Shown: positions 32,814 through 41,278, numbered from the stretch's first letter. The stretch: 64,000 nucleotides of DNA from Actinomadura opuntiae (GCF_030283205.1 NZ_JASNWF010000013.1:249041-313040), one strand, 5' to 3'. Notes: a model not told the origin generated them from the letters alone. Numbers and translations: made by a program.

Positions 32814-33748
32814 CGGGCGACCTCCGGAATGACGACCTCCGGCACTTTGACTCCCCCTATCGTGAGGTCTTCACGCAAGCGCGCCGCGAACTCGGGCGTG
32901 GCCTCCACCAGCGGGGCGCGCAGCGGGCCGCCCCCGGGAAGGCCCAGCAGGTTCAGCGCTGCCTTGACGGCGATGGCGCCCTGCGTACGGGTCATGATCG
33001 CGGCGACCACGGGCAGCAGGCGCCGGTGGATCTCCAGCGCCCGCCCATGCTCACCGGCGCGGTATGCGTCGATCATCTCATGGAGTTCGGCTCCCACGAC
33101 ATGGCCGACCACGCTGACGAACCCGGCGGCCCCGACCGACAGCCACGGCAGGTTCAGCACGTCGTCGCCGGAATACCACACCAGGTCGGTCTGCGCCATC
33201 ACCCGGGACGCGCCGAACAGGTCGCCCTTGGCGTCCTTGACGGCGATGATCCGCGGATGCTCGGCGAGCCGGATCAGCGTGTCGTTCTGGATCGGCACCC
33301 CGGCGCGCCCCGGGATGTCGTAGAGCATGTTCGGCAGCCCCGTCGCGTCGGCCACCGCCGTGAAATGGCGGAGCAGGCCCTCCTGTGGGGGCTTGTTGTA
33401 GTACGGGGTGACCACGAGCAGGCCGTGCGCGCCGGCGGCCTCGGCCTGCCGCGCGAGTTGCAGGGTGTGCTCTGTGTGGTTGGTCCCGGCACCGGCGACG
33501 ATCACGGCGCGGTCGCCGACCGCCTCGATGACCGCGCGCAGAAGCGCGCTCTTCTCGTCGTCGCTCGTCGTCGGCGACTCGCCGGTCGTCCCGTTGACGA
33601 CCAGCCCGTCGTGGCGCCGCTCGTCGACCAGATGGGTCGCGAGGCGCGCGGCGCCGTCGTAGTCGACTCCGCCGTCCGGCAGGAACGGCGTGACCATCGC
33701 GGTCAGCATCCGCCCGAACGGGGCGTCGGTCGTTGTGCTGGGTGCCAT
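32810..33748 (-). CDS. dapA: 4-hydroxy-tetrahydrodipicolinate synthase
   Basis: This 312-residue enzyme condenses pyruvate with aspartate semialdehyde in lysine and diaminopimelate synthesis. The TIM barrel carries the pyruvate-binding GTTGES (53-58), the active-site YDIPGR with Tyr143, and the Schiff-base Lys171 in AVKDAKGD. It is coupled to rnj. The lysine-pathway partner dapB lies about 17 kb to the right, separated by accessory genes. Confidence 0.94.
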   Translation of the reverse strand: MAPSTTTDAPFGRMLTAMVTPFLPDGGVDYDGAARLATHLVDERRHDGLVVNGTTGESPTTSDDEKSALLRAVIEAVGDRAVIVAGAGTNHTEHTLQLARQAEAAGAHGLLVVTPYYNKPPQEGLLRHFTAVADATGLPNMLYDIPGRAGVPIQNDTLIRLAEHPRIIAVKDAKGDLFGASRVMAQTDLVWYSGDDVLNLPWLSVGAAGFVSVVGHVVGAELHEMIDAYRAGEHGRALEIHRRLLPVVAAIMTRTQGAIAVKAALNLLGLPGGGPLRAPLVEATPEFAARLREDLTIGGVKVPEVVIPEVAR

Positions 33749-33843
33749 GCATCGAACGGTACCGTTCCGGCCGCCGGCTTGGACCCGCAGGTCGAGGGGT
33801 TTCGCGGCCGGGTCCGGAGCGGGCCTGCCGCGGACGTGGAAGA

Positions 33844-33883
33844 AGCCGCCGCCACACGCTCGGGGGTACGCGTGGCGGCGGCT
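33844..33883 (-). terminator. Hairpin terminator upstream of dapA
   Basis: AGCCGCCGCCAC (33844-33855) pairs perfectly with 33872-33883. On the minus strand it is followed by a CTTCTTCC stretch. It lies 42 bp beyond the stop of the small minus-strand gene at 33926 and should end that transcript before dapA. Confidence 0.7.
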
Positions 33884-33925
33884 CCCACACCCGACATCGT
33901 GGCACGCAAATGCCTCGTTACGGGG

Positions 33926-34147
33926 TCAGTCCGGCCACTTCCCGGACTCGGTTGGATAACGTGACCCTCCGGTCAGTTCGCGCAGCCGACCGCGCAGTTC
34001 CTCGACGTCCGGCGTGCGCACGAGATCATTGCCCCGGACGGCCCACCAGTACCCGGACCCGCCCCGTCCGATCCGCCAGCCGATGAACTCGGCCGTCAGC
34101 TCGCTGAGCCGGTCGGCGTCGTGCCATGCGGTCCGCTGATCGCGCAT
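33926..34147 (-). CDS. Small hypothetical protein
   Basis: I do not recognise this 73-residue protein. It begins MRDQRTAWHDADRLSELTAE and has a tryptophan- and glycine-rich middle (GWRIGRGGSGYWWAVRG) and a polar C-terminus. ATG 34147 has GGGGACGAGG upstream; an in-frame ATG at 34186 would add 13 residues. A terminator hairpin follows. The composition is protein-like and a conserved small actinomycete protein is plausible. Confidence 0.55.
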   Translation of the reverse strand: MRDQRTAWHDADRLSELTAEFIGWRIGRGGSGYWWAVRGNDLVRTPDVEELRGRLRELTGGSRYPTESGKWPD

Positions 34148-34285
34148 CGGCCTCGTCCCCACTTCCCTCGCCTCCGCCGGTACCACCCGGTCTCCGCACC
34201 CGTCCCTACCCCCGCCGGTGCGGCGCTATACGCCCCCTTTCTACCTGCGAATACGCATAAATCAGTACGTAGTCGGCCGGGTTTC

Positions 34286-35341
34286 TCAGCGGCCAACTTT
34301 TTCTGTCGCGGAAGGCAGCCATGTCGCGCGATAACGCGCCCATTCGGACGGTTCGGTGGTCCAGTCCGCGTACACGCCGACGCCGTAGGGGCGCTTCGGT
34401 GGCCGTTTCAGCTCGTCGATTCCGCGCCTTACACCACGCAAGGCGACAGTGAGATTCTCAGCCCAGTCCATGGCGGGGCGGTAAGTGGGGACGCCGACGA
34501 AAACCGTCACCTGATCGCCGATCAGTTCGAGGGTGTGCCGGGTGTGCCGGGCGAAGTGCCGGCCGGCGAGCGACCGCGTCGGCAGCGACACGTCATAGGT
34601 CATGATCGCCACCTGGTCGACCCGGCGGGCGACCCGCCGCAGGAAGGCGTCGGTCGGGCGCGGGGGATAGTGCAGGAACCCGGTGCGCGGCAGCAGCGCC
34701 TTGTAGACGGGCTGCGCCGCGTCGACGAGCGTCGGCTGCTCCAGCGCGACCGACAGTAGGCGCCCCCGCGAGCGGGTCAGTTCGCGGGTCCCGTCCAGCA
34801 GCGCCAGGAACGCCCGGTCGTCGGGATAGATCGGCTCGAAGTCGTAGTGGATGCCGTCGAAGCCGACGTCGAGCAGGGCCGCGTCCGTCTTCAGCACCCG
34901 TTCCCGGACCGCCGCGTCGTCCAGGTCGATGACGCCCTTCCCTTCGACCACGCGTATCTGGCCGAGGTACGCCTGGACGTGCACGCCGGGCGCGTATGTG
35001 CGGACGGCCTCGATGAGCCGCCGCGCGTACCGGTACTTGGACGGCGGCACCGTCCCGTCCGACTCGAACGGTCCGGTATGGAAGAACACGTCGGTGATGC
35101 GGTTCTGCTTGAGGAGCGCCCCGAGGGCCCGGTACTCGCCGTCGGTGTGCGGCTCCCCCACCCACTGGTGCCGCGCCCACAGCGCGTTCACCTCGGTGCC
35201 GCGCGCCTTCGGCTCCGGCTGCCACCAGACCCACGCCCCGCCGAAGGCGATCGCGACCAGGCCGAGCACGTACGCCGCCGTCCAGCCCGCCCACCGCAAC
35301 GCCCGGCCCCGGATACCGCCGGACCACCCCGTCCCCGCCAT
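34286..35341 (-). CDS. Membrane-anchored GH18-like hydrolase
   Basis: This 351-residue protein has one N-terminal membrane helix (about 20-40, AAYVLGLVAIAFGGAWVW), then an extracytoplasmic TIM-barrel-like domain. The segment FDGIHYDFEP (161-170) matches the GH18 catalytic DxxDxDxE pattern, with Glu169 as the candidate acid; the middle Asp is His here. AIMTYDVSLP is another GH18-like strand. It may act on cell-wall or external glycans, or have lost activity. ATG 35341 starts just before the membrane helix. It is well separated from its neighbours. Confidence 0.65.
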   Translation of the reverse strand: MAGTGWSGGIRGRALRWAGWTAAYVLGLVAIAFGGAWVWWQPEPKARGTEVNALWARHQWVGEPHTDGEYRALGALLKQNRITDVFFHTGPFESDGTVPPSKYRYARRLIEAVRTYAPGVHVQAYLGQIRVVEGKGVIDLDDAAVRERVLKTDAALLDVGFDGIHYDFEPIYPDDRAFLALLDGTRELTRSRGRLLSVALEQPTLVDAAQPVYKALLPRTGFLHYPPRPTDAFLRRVARRVDQVAIMTYDVSLPTRSLAGRHFARHTRHTLELIGDQVTVFVGVPTYRPAMDWAENLTVALRGVRRGIDELKRPPKRPYGVGVYADWTTEPSEWARYRATWLPSATEKVGR

Positions 35342-35620
35342 CCAGCAATGATCCCGTATAAGTCCGGCACATCGGGCGCGCCATGACCCCGAAGGGTCGG
35401 CGCCCGGCATGGCCGAGGGCACGGCACCTCCATGACTCGACCACGATTGCGCCGCGTCCGCGTGGCGGGCGCGGCGCGCGCCCGCGCCGGGGGAACCCTG
35501 TGGTGACGAGGCGGTTCAGCGGTGCCGGAACCTTCGATTCGAACACCGGTTCGACCTGGGTCCCGTTGGGGGGCCGCCCCGATCCTGTTCCGAAGTACCG
35601 GGATGGAGGTCGAAACCGAC

Positions 35621-35797
35621 ATGCGAACCCGACCGAACCAGGCCGAACCGAAACCCCTGATCAGCACCCGGGCGCTCCTGATCATGATCGTCGCGGTCGG
35701 CGCGGCCGCCCTGACCGCGATGGCCCCGCGGGCCGCGGTCCCCATCGGCGTCGGCGTGGGCGTCGTCACCCTGCTGGCCCAGATCGTCAGGGACTGA
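35621..35797 (+). CDS. Small two-helix membrane protein
   Basis: This 58-residue protein has a short polar N-terminus (MRTRPNQAEPKP) and two hydrophobic stretches (ALLIMIVAVGAAALTAMA and VPIGVGVGVVTLLAQI), so it should be a small membrane protein. The function is unknown. The ATG has GGAGG (35605-35609) upstream. A perfect 29-bp inverted repeat begins 3 bp after its stop. The 279-bp spacer to its left shows no gene. Confidence 0.6.
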   Translation: MRTRPNQAEPKPLISTRALLIMIVAVGAAALTAMAPRAAVPIGVGVGVVTLLAQIVRD

Positions 35798-35800
35798 GCC

Positions 35801-35862
35801 GTCGAGTTGCGGCGAGTCGTGGTTATGGATCGGTCCATAACCACGACTCGCCGCAACTCGAC
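35801..35862. terminator. Perfect 29-bp inverted repeat with TCGG loop
   Basis: Positions 35801-35829 are exactly complementary to 35834-35862, with a 4-nt TCGG loop. It lies between the convergent small membrane-protein gene and the diiron gene, so a bidirectional terminator is the simplest reading. Two tandem copies of CTCGACGAAGGG (35857-35880) overlap its right arm. No T tract follows. It is much longer and more perfect than the other terminators in the window. Confidence 0.65.
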
Positions 35863-35880
35863 GAAGGGCTCGACGAAGGG

Positions 35881-36906
35881 TCAGAAGACCGGGATGATGT
35901 CCGCGGCCTCGATGCCGGTGACGTCGACGCCGGAGATGTCCAGCTCCGGGATGGCCGGGAACTCGATGCCCCAGCGCTCCACGATCGCGCGGACGCGGGC
36001 GATCGCGACGCGCCAGTTCTCCGCCTGCTCCTCGAACGACAGGACGCCGAGCCCCGCGTCTCGGGCGTGGTCCATCAGGACGCGGTGGTTGGCCAGGAAG
36101 TAGGGCGGCAGGTCCCAGAAGCCGTCCGGCGGCTCCCAGAGGATCATCGACAGGAACACGAACCCGGCCCGCAGCTGCCTGGTGATCTGGCCTTTGACGT
36201 CCTCGGTGAGGCCGGGCCACTCGTTCTCCAGGATCGTCATGCAGATCTGCAGGTGCCGCGACTCGTCCCGGCCGATCCGCTTGAACATCTCACCGAACAG
36301 CGGATGGCGGGTCCCGGACGCCATGCCCCGGAACAATGTGGAGGCGGCCATCTCCCCCATCATGAAGCTGGTGAACAGCACCGCGAGCGAGTACTTGCGG
36401 ACGGCGCTGTTGTAGCCCTGCCAGTAGCGGCCGCCGTTGTGGTAGAGCCAGCCGATGTTGTTGTGGGCGGCCTTCTCCAGGTCCGTTCCGGGGGTCCAGT
36501 CGAGCGGGCCGCCCGGCCACGTCCGCGCGATCGCCCGCTGGCAGCACTCCTCGTGGTTCATCTCGTCGCGGGTGATCGAGAAGAAGCACTTGCGGACCGG
36601 GTCCTCCTCGTGCTGCTCGAACGCGTGGATGGTGGCGCGGGCGAACACCGCCGGGCCGGAGGCGTCGAAGTTGGCCAGCACCGCGAACCAGTACATGATC
36701 CCGAGCCGCTGCTCCGGCGCGAACGCCTCCGGGCGCAGCTCGTCCCAGGGCAGGTCGGCGGGGTTCCACACCGTCCGCTTGGACTTCTCGTAGATGGCGG
36801 CGAGCTTGTCGGTCTCGACCCGCCACTCCATCGGGTAGATGTTCGGCTGCGGGATCTCGGGGGCGGGCCAGAACCCGCCCTCAGGGACGATCGGCTTGTC
36901 GGCCAT
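35881..36906 (-). CDS. Ferritin-like diiron protein (putative oxygenase)
   Basis: This 341-residue, mostly helical protein carries two ExxH metal motifs, EMNH (115-118) and ESRH (215-218), plus glutamates near 97-101 and Glu185. This is the four-helix diiron pattern of the ribonucleotide-reductase-R2/ferritin-like superfamily, including R2-like oxidases and AurF-type N-oxygenases. The substrate is unknown. ATG 36906 is chosen because AGGAG lies 6 nt upstream; an in-frame ATG at 36927 is possible. It overlaps the 3' end of the transporter gene by 26 bp, so the two are in one operon. Confidence 0.72.
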   Translation of the reverse strand: MADKPIVPEGGFWPAPEIPQPNIYPMEWRVETDKLAAIYEKSKRTVWNPADLPWDELRPEAFAPEQRLGIMYWFAVLANFDASGPAVFARATIHAFEQHEEDPVRKCFFSITRDEMNHEECCQRAIARTWPGGPLDWTPGTDLEKAAHNNIGWLYHNGGRYWQGYNSAVRKYSLAVLFTSFMMGEMAASTLFRGMASGTRHPLFGEMFKRIGRDESRHLQICMTILENEWPGLTEDVKGQITRQLRAGFVFLSMILWEPPDGFWDLPPYFLANHRVLMDHARDAGLGVLSFEEQAENWRVAIARVRAIVERWGIEFPAIPELDISGVDVTGIEAADIIPVF

Positions 36907-37945
36907 GGAAGGCTCCTCGCTGGTCACCGTTTCGTGACGCCCTACCGTCCATTGTGCGCATCTCGGTCGCGGTCCTGCGCGGCCCGGTCGCGACCGCGGT
37001 CGGCTCGGGCGCCAGCGGGACGGCTGCGGGGGCGCGGCGGATCCGCGTCCGCTGGGTCAGGGCCACGCAGACAAGGACGCCCGCGGCGGCCAGCATCGTC
37101 ACCGCGTCGACCGATTCGCCGAGCATGAGCCACGACCAGAGGAGCGTCAGCACCGGCTGGGCGAGCTGGACCTGGCTCGCCCGGGCGATCCCGGCCCGCG
37201 CCAGGCCCTCGTACCAGGCGAAGAAGCCGAGGTAGGCGGAGAAGACCGTCACGTACCCGAAGCCGAGCACGGTGTGGCCCGTCCAGTGCGGGCGGGTCGT
37301 CGCGAGCAGCCACCCGGTCACCGGGACGGTGATCGGCGCGGCCAGCACGAGCGCCCAGGAGATCACCCGCCAGCCGGGCATGTCGCGGGCGAGCCGGCCG
37401 CCCTCGGCGTAGCCCGCGGCGGCGGACAGCAGCGCCGCGAACAGCAGCAGGTCGGCGACGCTGAACCGGCCGGCGCCGCGGACCAGCGCGAACCCGGTCA
37501 CGCAGGCGGCCCCGGCGGCGCCGGCGAGCCAGAACGCGCGCGACGGGCGCTCGCCCGCGCGCAGCACGCCGAGGACGGCGGTCGCCGCCGGCAGCAGCCC
37601 GACCACGACCGCCGAGTGCGAGGACGAGGCGCCCCGGTCGAGCGCGAGCGTGGACAGCACCGGGAAGCCGAAGATCACCCCGGCGGCCGCGACGGCCAGC
37701 GCGGCCCACTGCCGCCCGCGCGGCCGGCGGGCCCGGACCGATAGCAGTGCGATCCCGGCGAGGACGCTCGCGGCGGCCGACCGGCCGACGCCGATCAGGT
37801 AGGGGTCGAGGCCTTCGAGCCCGTACTCCGTGGCGGGAAGGGTGAACGAGTAGATCAGCACGCCCAGCGCGGCGAGCCCGATGCCGGCCCCGAGGACCCC
37901 GCCCGCTACCGGCCTGCTGACAGTAGCGCTATCTTTGCTCCTCAT
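36881..37945 (-). CDS. EamA/DMT-superfamily transporter
   Basis: This 354-residue inner-membrane protein has ten predicted helices in two EamA repeats and a basic C-terminal tail. The start at 37945 overlaps the start of the divergent mocR gene by two bases. Divergent MocR regulators often control amino-acid- or vitamin-related transporters, so it may move an amino acid, amine or vitamin B6-type compound. It is followed directly by the diiron gene in the same operon. Confidence 0.83.
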   Translation of the reverse strand: MRSKDSATVSRPVAGGVLGAGIGLAALGVLIYSFTLPATEYGLEGLDPYLIGVGRSAAASVLAGIALLSVRARRPRGRQWAALAVAAAGVIFGFPVLSTLALDRGASSSHSAVVVGLLPAATAVLGVLRAGERPSRAFWLAGAAGAACVTGFALVRGAGRFSVADLLLFAALLSAAAGYAEGGRLARDMPGWRVISWALVLAAPITVPVTGWLLATTRPHWTGHTVLGFGYVTVFSAYLGFFAWYEGLARAGIARASQVQLAQPVLTLLWSWLMLGESVDAVTMLAAAGVLVCVALTQRTRIRRAPAAVPLAPEPTAVATGPRRTATEMRTMDGRASRNGDQRGAFHGRQADRP

Positions 37946-37958
37946 GAAGAACGATAGC
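37928..37958. promoter_or_regulatory. Shared divergent control region of mocR and the transporter
   Basis: GCTATC (37928-37933) and GATAGC (37953-37958) form an inverted repeat around both start codons. TATCTT (37930-37935) on the plus strand and TATCGT (complement of 37951-37956) on the minus strand are placed like -10 boxes 5-8 nt before each ATG. Both genes may thus be leaderless and be controlled by MocR bound to this repeat. Confidence 0.5.
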
Positions 37959-39332
37959 AGTGTGGCGGCGCTGGCCGACGCGCTGCGCGCCGAGGTCGGC
38001 CGGCTGGGCCCGGGCGAGCGGCTGCCGTCGAGCCGGACGCTGGTCGAGCGGCACCGCGTCAGCCCGGTCACGGTGTCGCGCGCCATCGGGCTGCTGGCCG
38101 CCGAGGGGCTGGTCGTGACGCGTCCGGGCGCGGGCGCGTTCGCCGCCCGCCGGCCGTCCGCCGCGTCCGAGCCCGCCGACTTCGGCTGGCAGGCGGTGAC
38201 GCTGGCCGGCCGCTCGGTGGACGCGGCCGGCGTGTCCTGGCTGCTCACCCCGCCGCCGGACGGCACCGTCGCGCTCAGCGGCGGCTACCTGCACCCGAGT
38301 CTGCAGCCGGTCCGCGCCCTGGCGAACGCCGCGGCGCGGGCCGCGCGGCGCCCGAGCGCCTGGGACATGCCCCGGCTCGGCGGGGCGCCGGAGCTGCGCG
38401 CCTGGTTCGCCCGCACGGTCGGCGGGGGCGTGTCCCCCGACGACGTGACCATCACCAACGGCGGGCAGCAGTCGCTCACGACGGTGCTGCGGGCACTGCT
38501 CCCGCCCGGCGCGCCCGTCCTGGTCGAGTCGCCGACCTATCTCGGGGTTCTGGCGGTCGCGCGGGCGAGCGGGCTGCAACCGGTGCCGGTCCCGATGGAC
38601 GCCGATGGCGTCCGGCCCGACCTGCTCGCCGAGGCGTTCGCCATGAGCGGCGCGCGGGCGTTCTACTGCCAGCCCGCCTTCCACAACCCGACCGGGGCCG
38701 TGCTGAGCGCCGAGCGGCGCGAGCGGGTGCTCGCGGTGGCGCGGGCGGCCGGCGCCTTCGTCGTCGAGGACGACTTCGCGCGGCACCTCGCCATCGATCC
38801 GCCACCGCCGCCGCTGATCGCGCAGGACACCGACGGCCGCGTCGTGCACATCGCCTCGCTCACCAAGGCCACCGCGCCGAGCCTGCGGATCGCCGCGGTG
38901 ATCGCGCGCGGGCCGGTCGCCGAGCGGATCCGCGCGACGCAGCTCGTCGAGGAGTTCTTCCCGGCCCGGCCGCTGCAGGAGACGCTGCTGGAGCTCGTCT
39001 CCTCGCCCGGCTGGCCGCGGCACCTGCGCGCGATCCGGACGGCGCTGCCCGTGCGCCGCGACGCGTTGCGCACCGCGCTCGCCCGCCACCTGCCGCAGCT
39101 GCGGACCAACCGCCCCGCGGGCGGTCTCAACCTGTGGGTCCGGCTGCCGGACGGCGTGGACGACGTCGCGGTCGCCGAGGCCGCCCTGCGCGCCGGCGTG
39201 CTGGTCAGCGCCGGGCGGCCGTTCTTCCCCGCCGAGGCTCCGGGGCCCCACCTGCGGCTGAGCTACGGCAGCGCGTCGTCGGAGGCGGAGTTGGCCGAGG
39301 GCGTCCGCCGGCTCGCGACCGTCCTGCGCTGA
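37944..39332 (+). CDS. MocR-type GntR/aminotransferase regulator
   Basis: This 462-residue protein joins a GntR winged helix (residues ~5-75: RLPSSRTLVERHRVSPVTVSRAIGLLAAEGLV) to a fold-type-I aminotransferase domain. Lys308 in SLTKATAPS is the expected PLP-binding lysine; FYCQPAFHNPTGAV is the cofactor-ring region. MocR proteins sense PLP-linked amino compounds and control nearby genes, here most likely the divergent DMT transporter and diiron gene. The ATG at 37944 fits a leaderless mRNA. Confidence 0.88.
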   Translation: MKNDSSVAALADALRAEVGRLGPGERLPSSRTLVERHRVSPVTVSRAIGLLAAEGLVVTRPGAGAFAARRPSAASEPADFGWQAVTLAGRSVDAAGVSWLLTPPPDGTVALSGGYLHPSLQPVRALANAAARAARRPSAWDMPRLGGAPELRAWFARTVGGGVSPDDVTITNGGQQSLTTVLRALLPPGAPVLVESPTYLGVLAVARASGLQPVPVPMDADGVRPDLLAEAFAMSGARAFYCQPAFHNPTGAVLSAERRERVLAVARAAGAFVVEDDFARHLAIDPPPPPLIAQDTDGRVVHIASLTKATAPSLRIAAVIARGPVAERIRATQLVEEFFPARPLQETLLELVSSPGWPRHLRAIRTALPVRRDALRTALARHLPQLRTNRPAGGLNLWVRLPDGVDDVAVAEAALRAGVLVSAGRPFFPAEAPGPHLRLSYGSASSEAELAEGVRRLATVLR

Positions 39333-39365
39333 CGCGCCGCGCCGGCGTCCGCGCGGCCCGGGCGC

Positions 39366-39722
39366 TCAGCGCGCCGTGCAGAAGCAGAACTCGTTGCCCT
39401 CGGGGTCGCGCCAGACCCGGAACGGCGCCTCGGGGTTCCCCATCGGCTCGCCGGCCGGGGTCGCGCCGAGGCTCGCGGCGCGCTCGCCGGCCGCGTGGAT
39501 GTCCGGGACGTCCAGGTCGAAGTGCAGCCGGTTCTTGACCTTCTTGCGTTCGGGGACGCGCTGGAAGGACAGGATCGGCCCGCCCTCCCCCAGCGGCTCG
39601 AGGTCGAGCCATCCGTCGTCGGCCGCCGTGGTCTTCGCGCCGAGCAGGCCGCCCCAGAACGCGGCCATCGCCTCCAGGTCGGCGCAGTCGATCACGATGT
39701 TCCCGATCTTCGGGCCGGTCAT
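39366..39722 (-). CDS. VOC-family (glyoxalase-like) protein
   Basis: This 118-residue protein is a vicinal-oxygen-chelate fold protein: IGNIVIDCADLEAMAAFWGGLLGAK at the start, FDLDVPDIHAAGERAASLGA in the middle and FRVWRDPEGNEFCFC at the end. It may be a glyoxalase-like or resistance protein; the ligand is not evident. ATG 39722 has GGGAGGAA upstream and overlaps the preceding gene by 4 bp. Confidence 0.82.
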   Translation of the reverse strand: MTGPKIGNIVIDCADLEAMAAFWGGLLGAKTTAADDGWLDLEPLGEGGPILSFQRVPERKKVKNRLHFDLDVPDIHAAGERAASLGATPAGEPMGNPEAPFRVWRDPEGNEFCFCTAR

Positions 39723-39967
39723 CGGGTTCCTCCCAGGGAGCCGCTGATGCGGACCGGGCGCGCGGCGGCGCGCCGGCAGTGGACGGGTTCGGGGCGGCGG
39801 ACCGGAAGCGCCGAGCGCAGCCGGGCACGCCGGCGGGCGGCGCGCTCCCCGGCCTGGGCGCGGGCGGCGAGCCGCGCCTCGACGATCTCGGCGTGCAGCC
39901 GTGCGTACTCCCGCTCGGCCCAGGCGTGCCGGGTCGCGAGACCGGCGAGATACGGCAGCGCGTTCAT
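39719..39967 (-). CDS. Small basic helical hypothetical protein
   Basis: This 82-residue protein has a helical, charged region (ATRHAWAEREYARLHAEIVEARLAARAQAGER) and an arginine-rich C-terminus. I do not recognise a family. ATG 39967 has GGGAGG upstream. It overlaps the VOC gene by ATGA (39719-39722), so the two are co-transcribed and translationally coupled. It is divergent from the CGNR regulator. Confidence 0.6.
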   Translation of the reverse strand: MNALPYLAGLATRHAWAEREYARLHAEIVEARLAARAQAGERAARRRARLRSALPVRRPEPVHCRRAAARPVRISGSLGGTR

Positions 39968-40089
39968 CGCGCCTCCCTTCGTTGACACCACTCAAACGGT
40001 AACGGTGGTGTCGGAATTCTGCAACCGGTCAAAGCCGTTCACTGGTGTTGACGGTTGGTAGGCTGCTCGGCGAAGGGCGGGAGGGACCG

Positions 40090-40650
40090 ATGGCCGACGC
40101 GCGATCCGGCGAGCGCCCCGGCGACGACCCGTCGGTGCTGCTGCAGGACTTCGTCAACACGCTCGACATCGACTCCGGCACCGAGGGCCTCGCGTCGCCC
40201 GCCGCGCTCGCCGGATGGCTGTCCGGGCGCGGGCTCGTCCCGGACGGCACCCCCGCCCACGCCGCCGACCTGGCCACCGCGATCACCCTGCGCGAGGGCC
40301 TGCGCGAGGCCATGGCCGCCCACCACGGCCCGCAGGAGCCCGACCTCCCCGCCGACCTCGACGACGCGCTGTCCGCGCTGCCCCTGCGGGTCGAGCTCAC
40401 CGGGACGCGGCCCGCGCTCGTCCCGCTCGACCCGCCCGCGACCGCCGCCGCCGGCCTCGCCCGCATCGCCGCCGCGATCACGGACGCCGCCGCCGCCGGG
40501 ACCTGGCCGCGCCTCAAGGTCTGCCAGGAGGGCACCTGCCGCTGGGCGTTCCTCGACACCTCCAAGAACCGGTCGCGGTCCTGGTGCTCGATGCGCACCT
40601 GCGGCAACCGCACCAAGACCCGCGCCTACCGGGCCCGCAACCGCGCCTGA
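40090..40650 (+). CDS. CGNR zinc-finger regulator (ABATE domain)
   Basis: This 186-residue protein has an N-terminal ABATE stress-related domain and a C-terminal CGNR zinc finger (VCQEGTCRWAFLD, then WCSMRTCGNR). Such proteins are thought to be transcription regulators in actinomycetes. ATG 40090 has GGGAGGGA upstream; earlier in-frame ATG codons lack such a site. It may regulate the divergent VOC pair. Confidence 0.83.
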   Translation: MADARSGERPGDDPSVLLQDFVNTLDIDSGTEGLASPAALAGWLSGRGLVPDGTPAHAADLATAITLREGLREAMAAHHGPQEPDLPADLDDALSALPLRVELTGTRPALVPLDPPATAAAGLARIAAAITDAAAAGTWPRLKVCQEGTCRWAFLDTSKNRSRSWCSMRTCGNRTKTRAYRARNRA

Positions 40651-40700
40651 GGCGGCCCCGGGCCCTAGACTGTCCGATGATCGTTCAGGAGGGGGCGCCC

Positions 40701-41255
40701 ATGACCGCCAGCGGGCCCGACGCGGGGGTGCGCGAAGCGCGGCGCGCCGACGCGGCCGCCGTCGCCGACATCCAGGTGCGCGCCTGGCGGCACGGCTACC
40801 GCGACCTGCTGCCGGCCGCCGTCCTGGACCGGGTGACCGGCCCCGACGCGCTGGAGGCGTGGCGGGAGCGCTGGGCGGACGCGGCGGCGCACCCGCCGAG
40901 CCCGCGGCACCGGCTGCTCGTCGCGGTCGCGTCCGACCTGGTCGTGGGGTTCGCGGCGCACGCCCCGGCCGAGGACGCCGATCTCGACCCCGCGGCCGCC
41001 GCCGAGCTGATCACGCTGCTGGTCGACCCGCTGCACGCGCGCGCCGGCCACGGCAGCCGGCTGCTCGCCGCCACCGTCGACCTGCTCCGCGAGGACGGCT
41101 TCACCACCCTGGTCAGCTGGGCGTTCGAGAAGGACGAGGTCACCCGCGCGTTCCTCGGCGGGGCGGGCTGGGCGCCCGACGGAACGGCCCGCACGCTCGA
41201 CATGGGCGAGCCCGTCCGGCAGATCCGGCTGCACACCGACATCAGCGCGCACTGA
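40701..41255 (+). CDS. GNAT-family N-acetyltransferase
   Basis: This 184-residue protein has the GNAT fold: REARRADAAAVADIQVRAWRHGYRDLLP at the start and the acetyl-CoA loop LLVDPLHARAGHGSRLL. The acceptor is unknown. ATG 40701 has AGGAGG (40687-40692) upstream. An in-frame ATG at 40677 lies 5 nt after a good -10 box TAGACT (40666-40671), so a leaderless start with 8 more residues is possible. A 19-bp tandem duplication spans its stop codon. Confidence 0.82.
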   Translation: MTASGPDAGVREARRADAAAVADIQVRAWRHGYRDLLPAAVLDRVTGPDALEAWRERWADAAAHPPSPRHRLLVAVASDLVVGFAAHAPAEDADLDPAAAAELITLLVDPLHARAGHGSRLLAATVDLLREDGFTTLVSWAFEKDEVTRAFLGGAGWAPDGTARTLDMGEPVRQIRLHTDISAH

Positions 41256-41278
41256 GACCATCGGCGCGCACTGAGACC
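41241..41278. repeat. 19-bp tandem duplication over the GNAT stop codon
   Basis: 41241-41259 and 41260-41278 differ at one base (ATCAGCGCGC versus ATCGGCGCGC, both followed by ACTGAGACC). The first copy contains the stop codon; the second is non-coding. It looks like a recent slippage event. Confidence 0.9.

Noticed and set aside
35525..35600. tRNA-like TTCGAATC text on the minus strand
   Set aside because: The flanking bases do not form a T stem, acceptor stem or anticodon arm of proper length.
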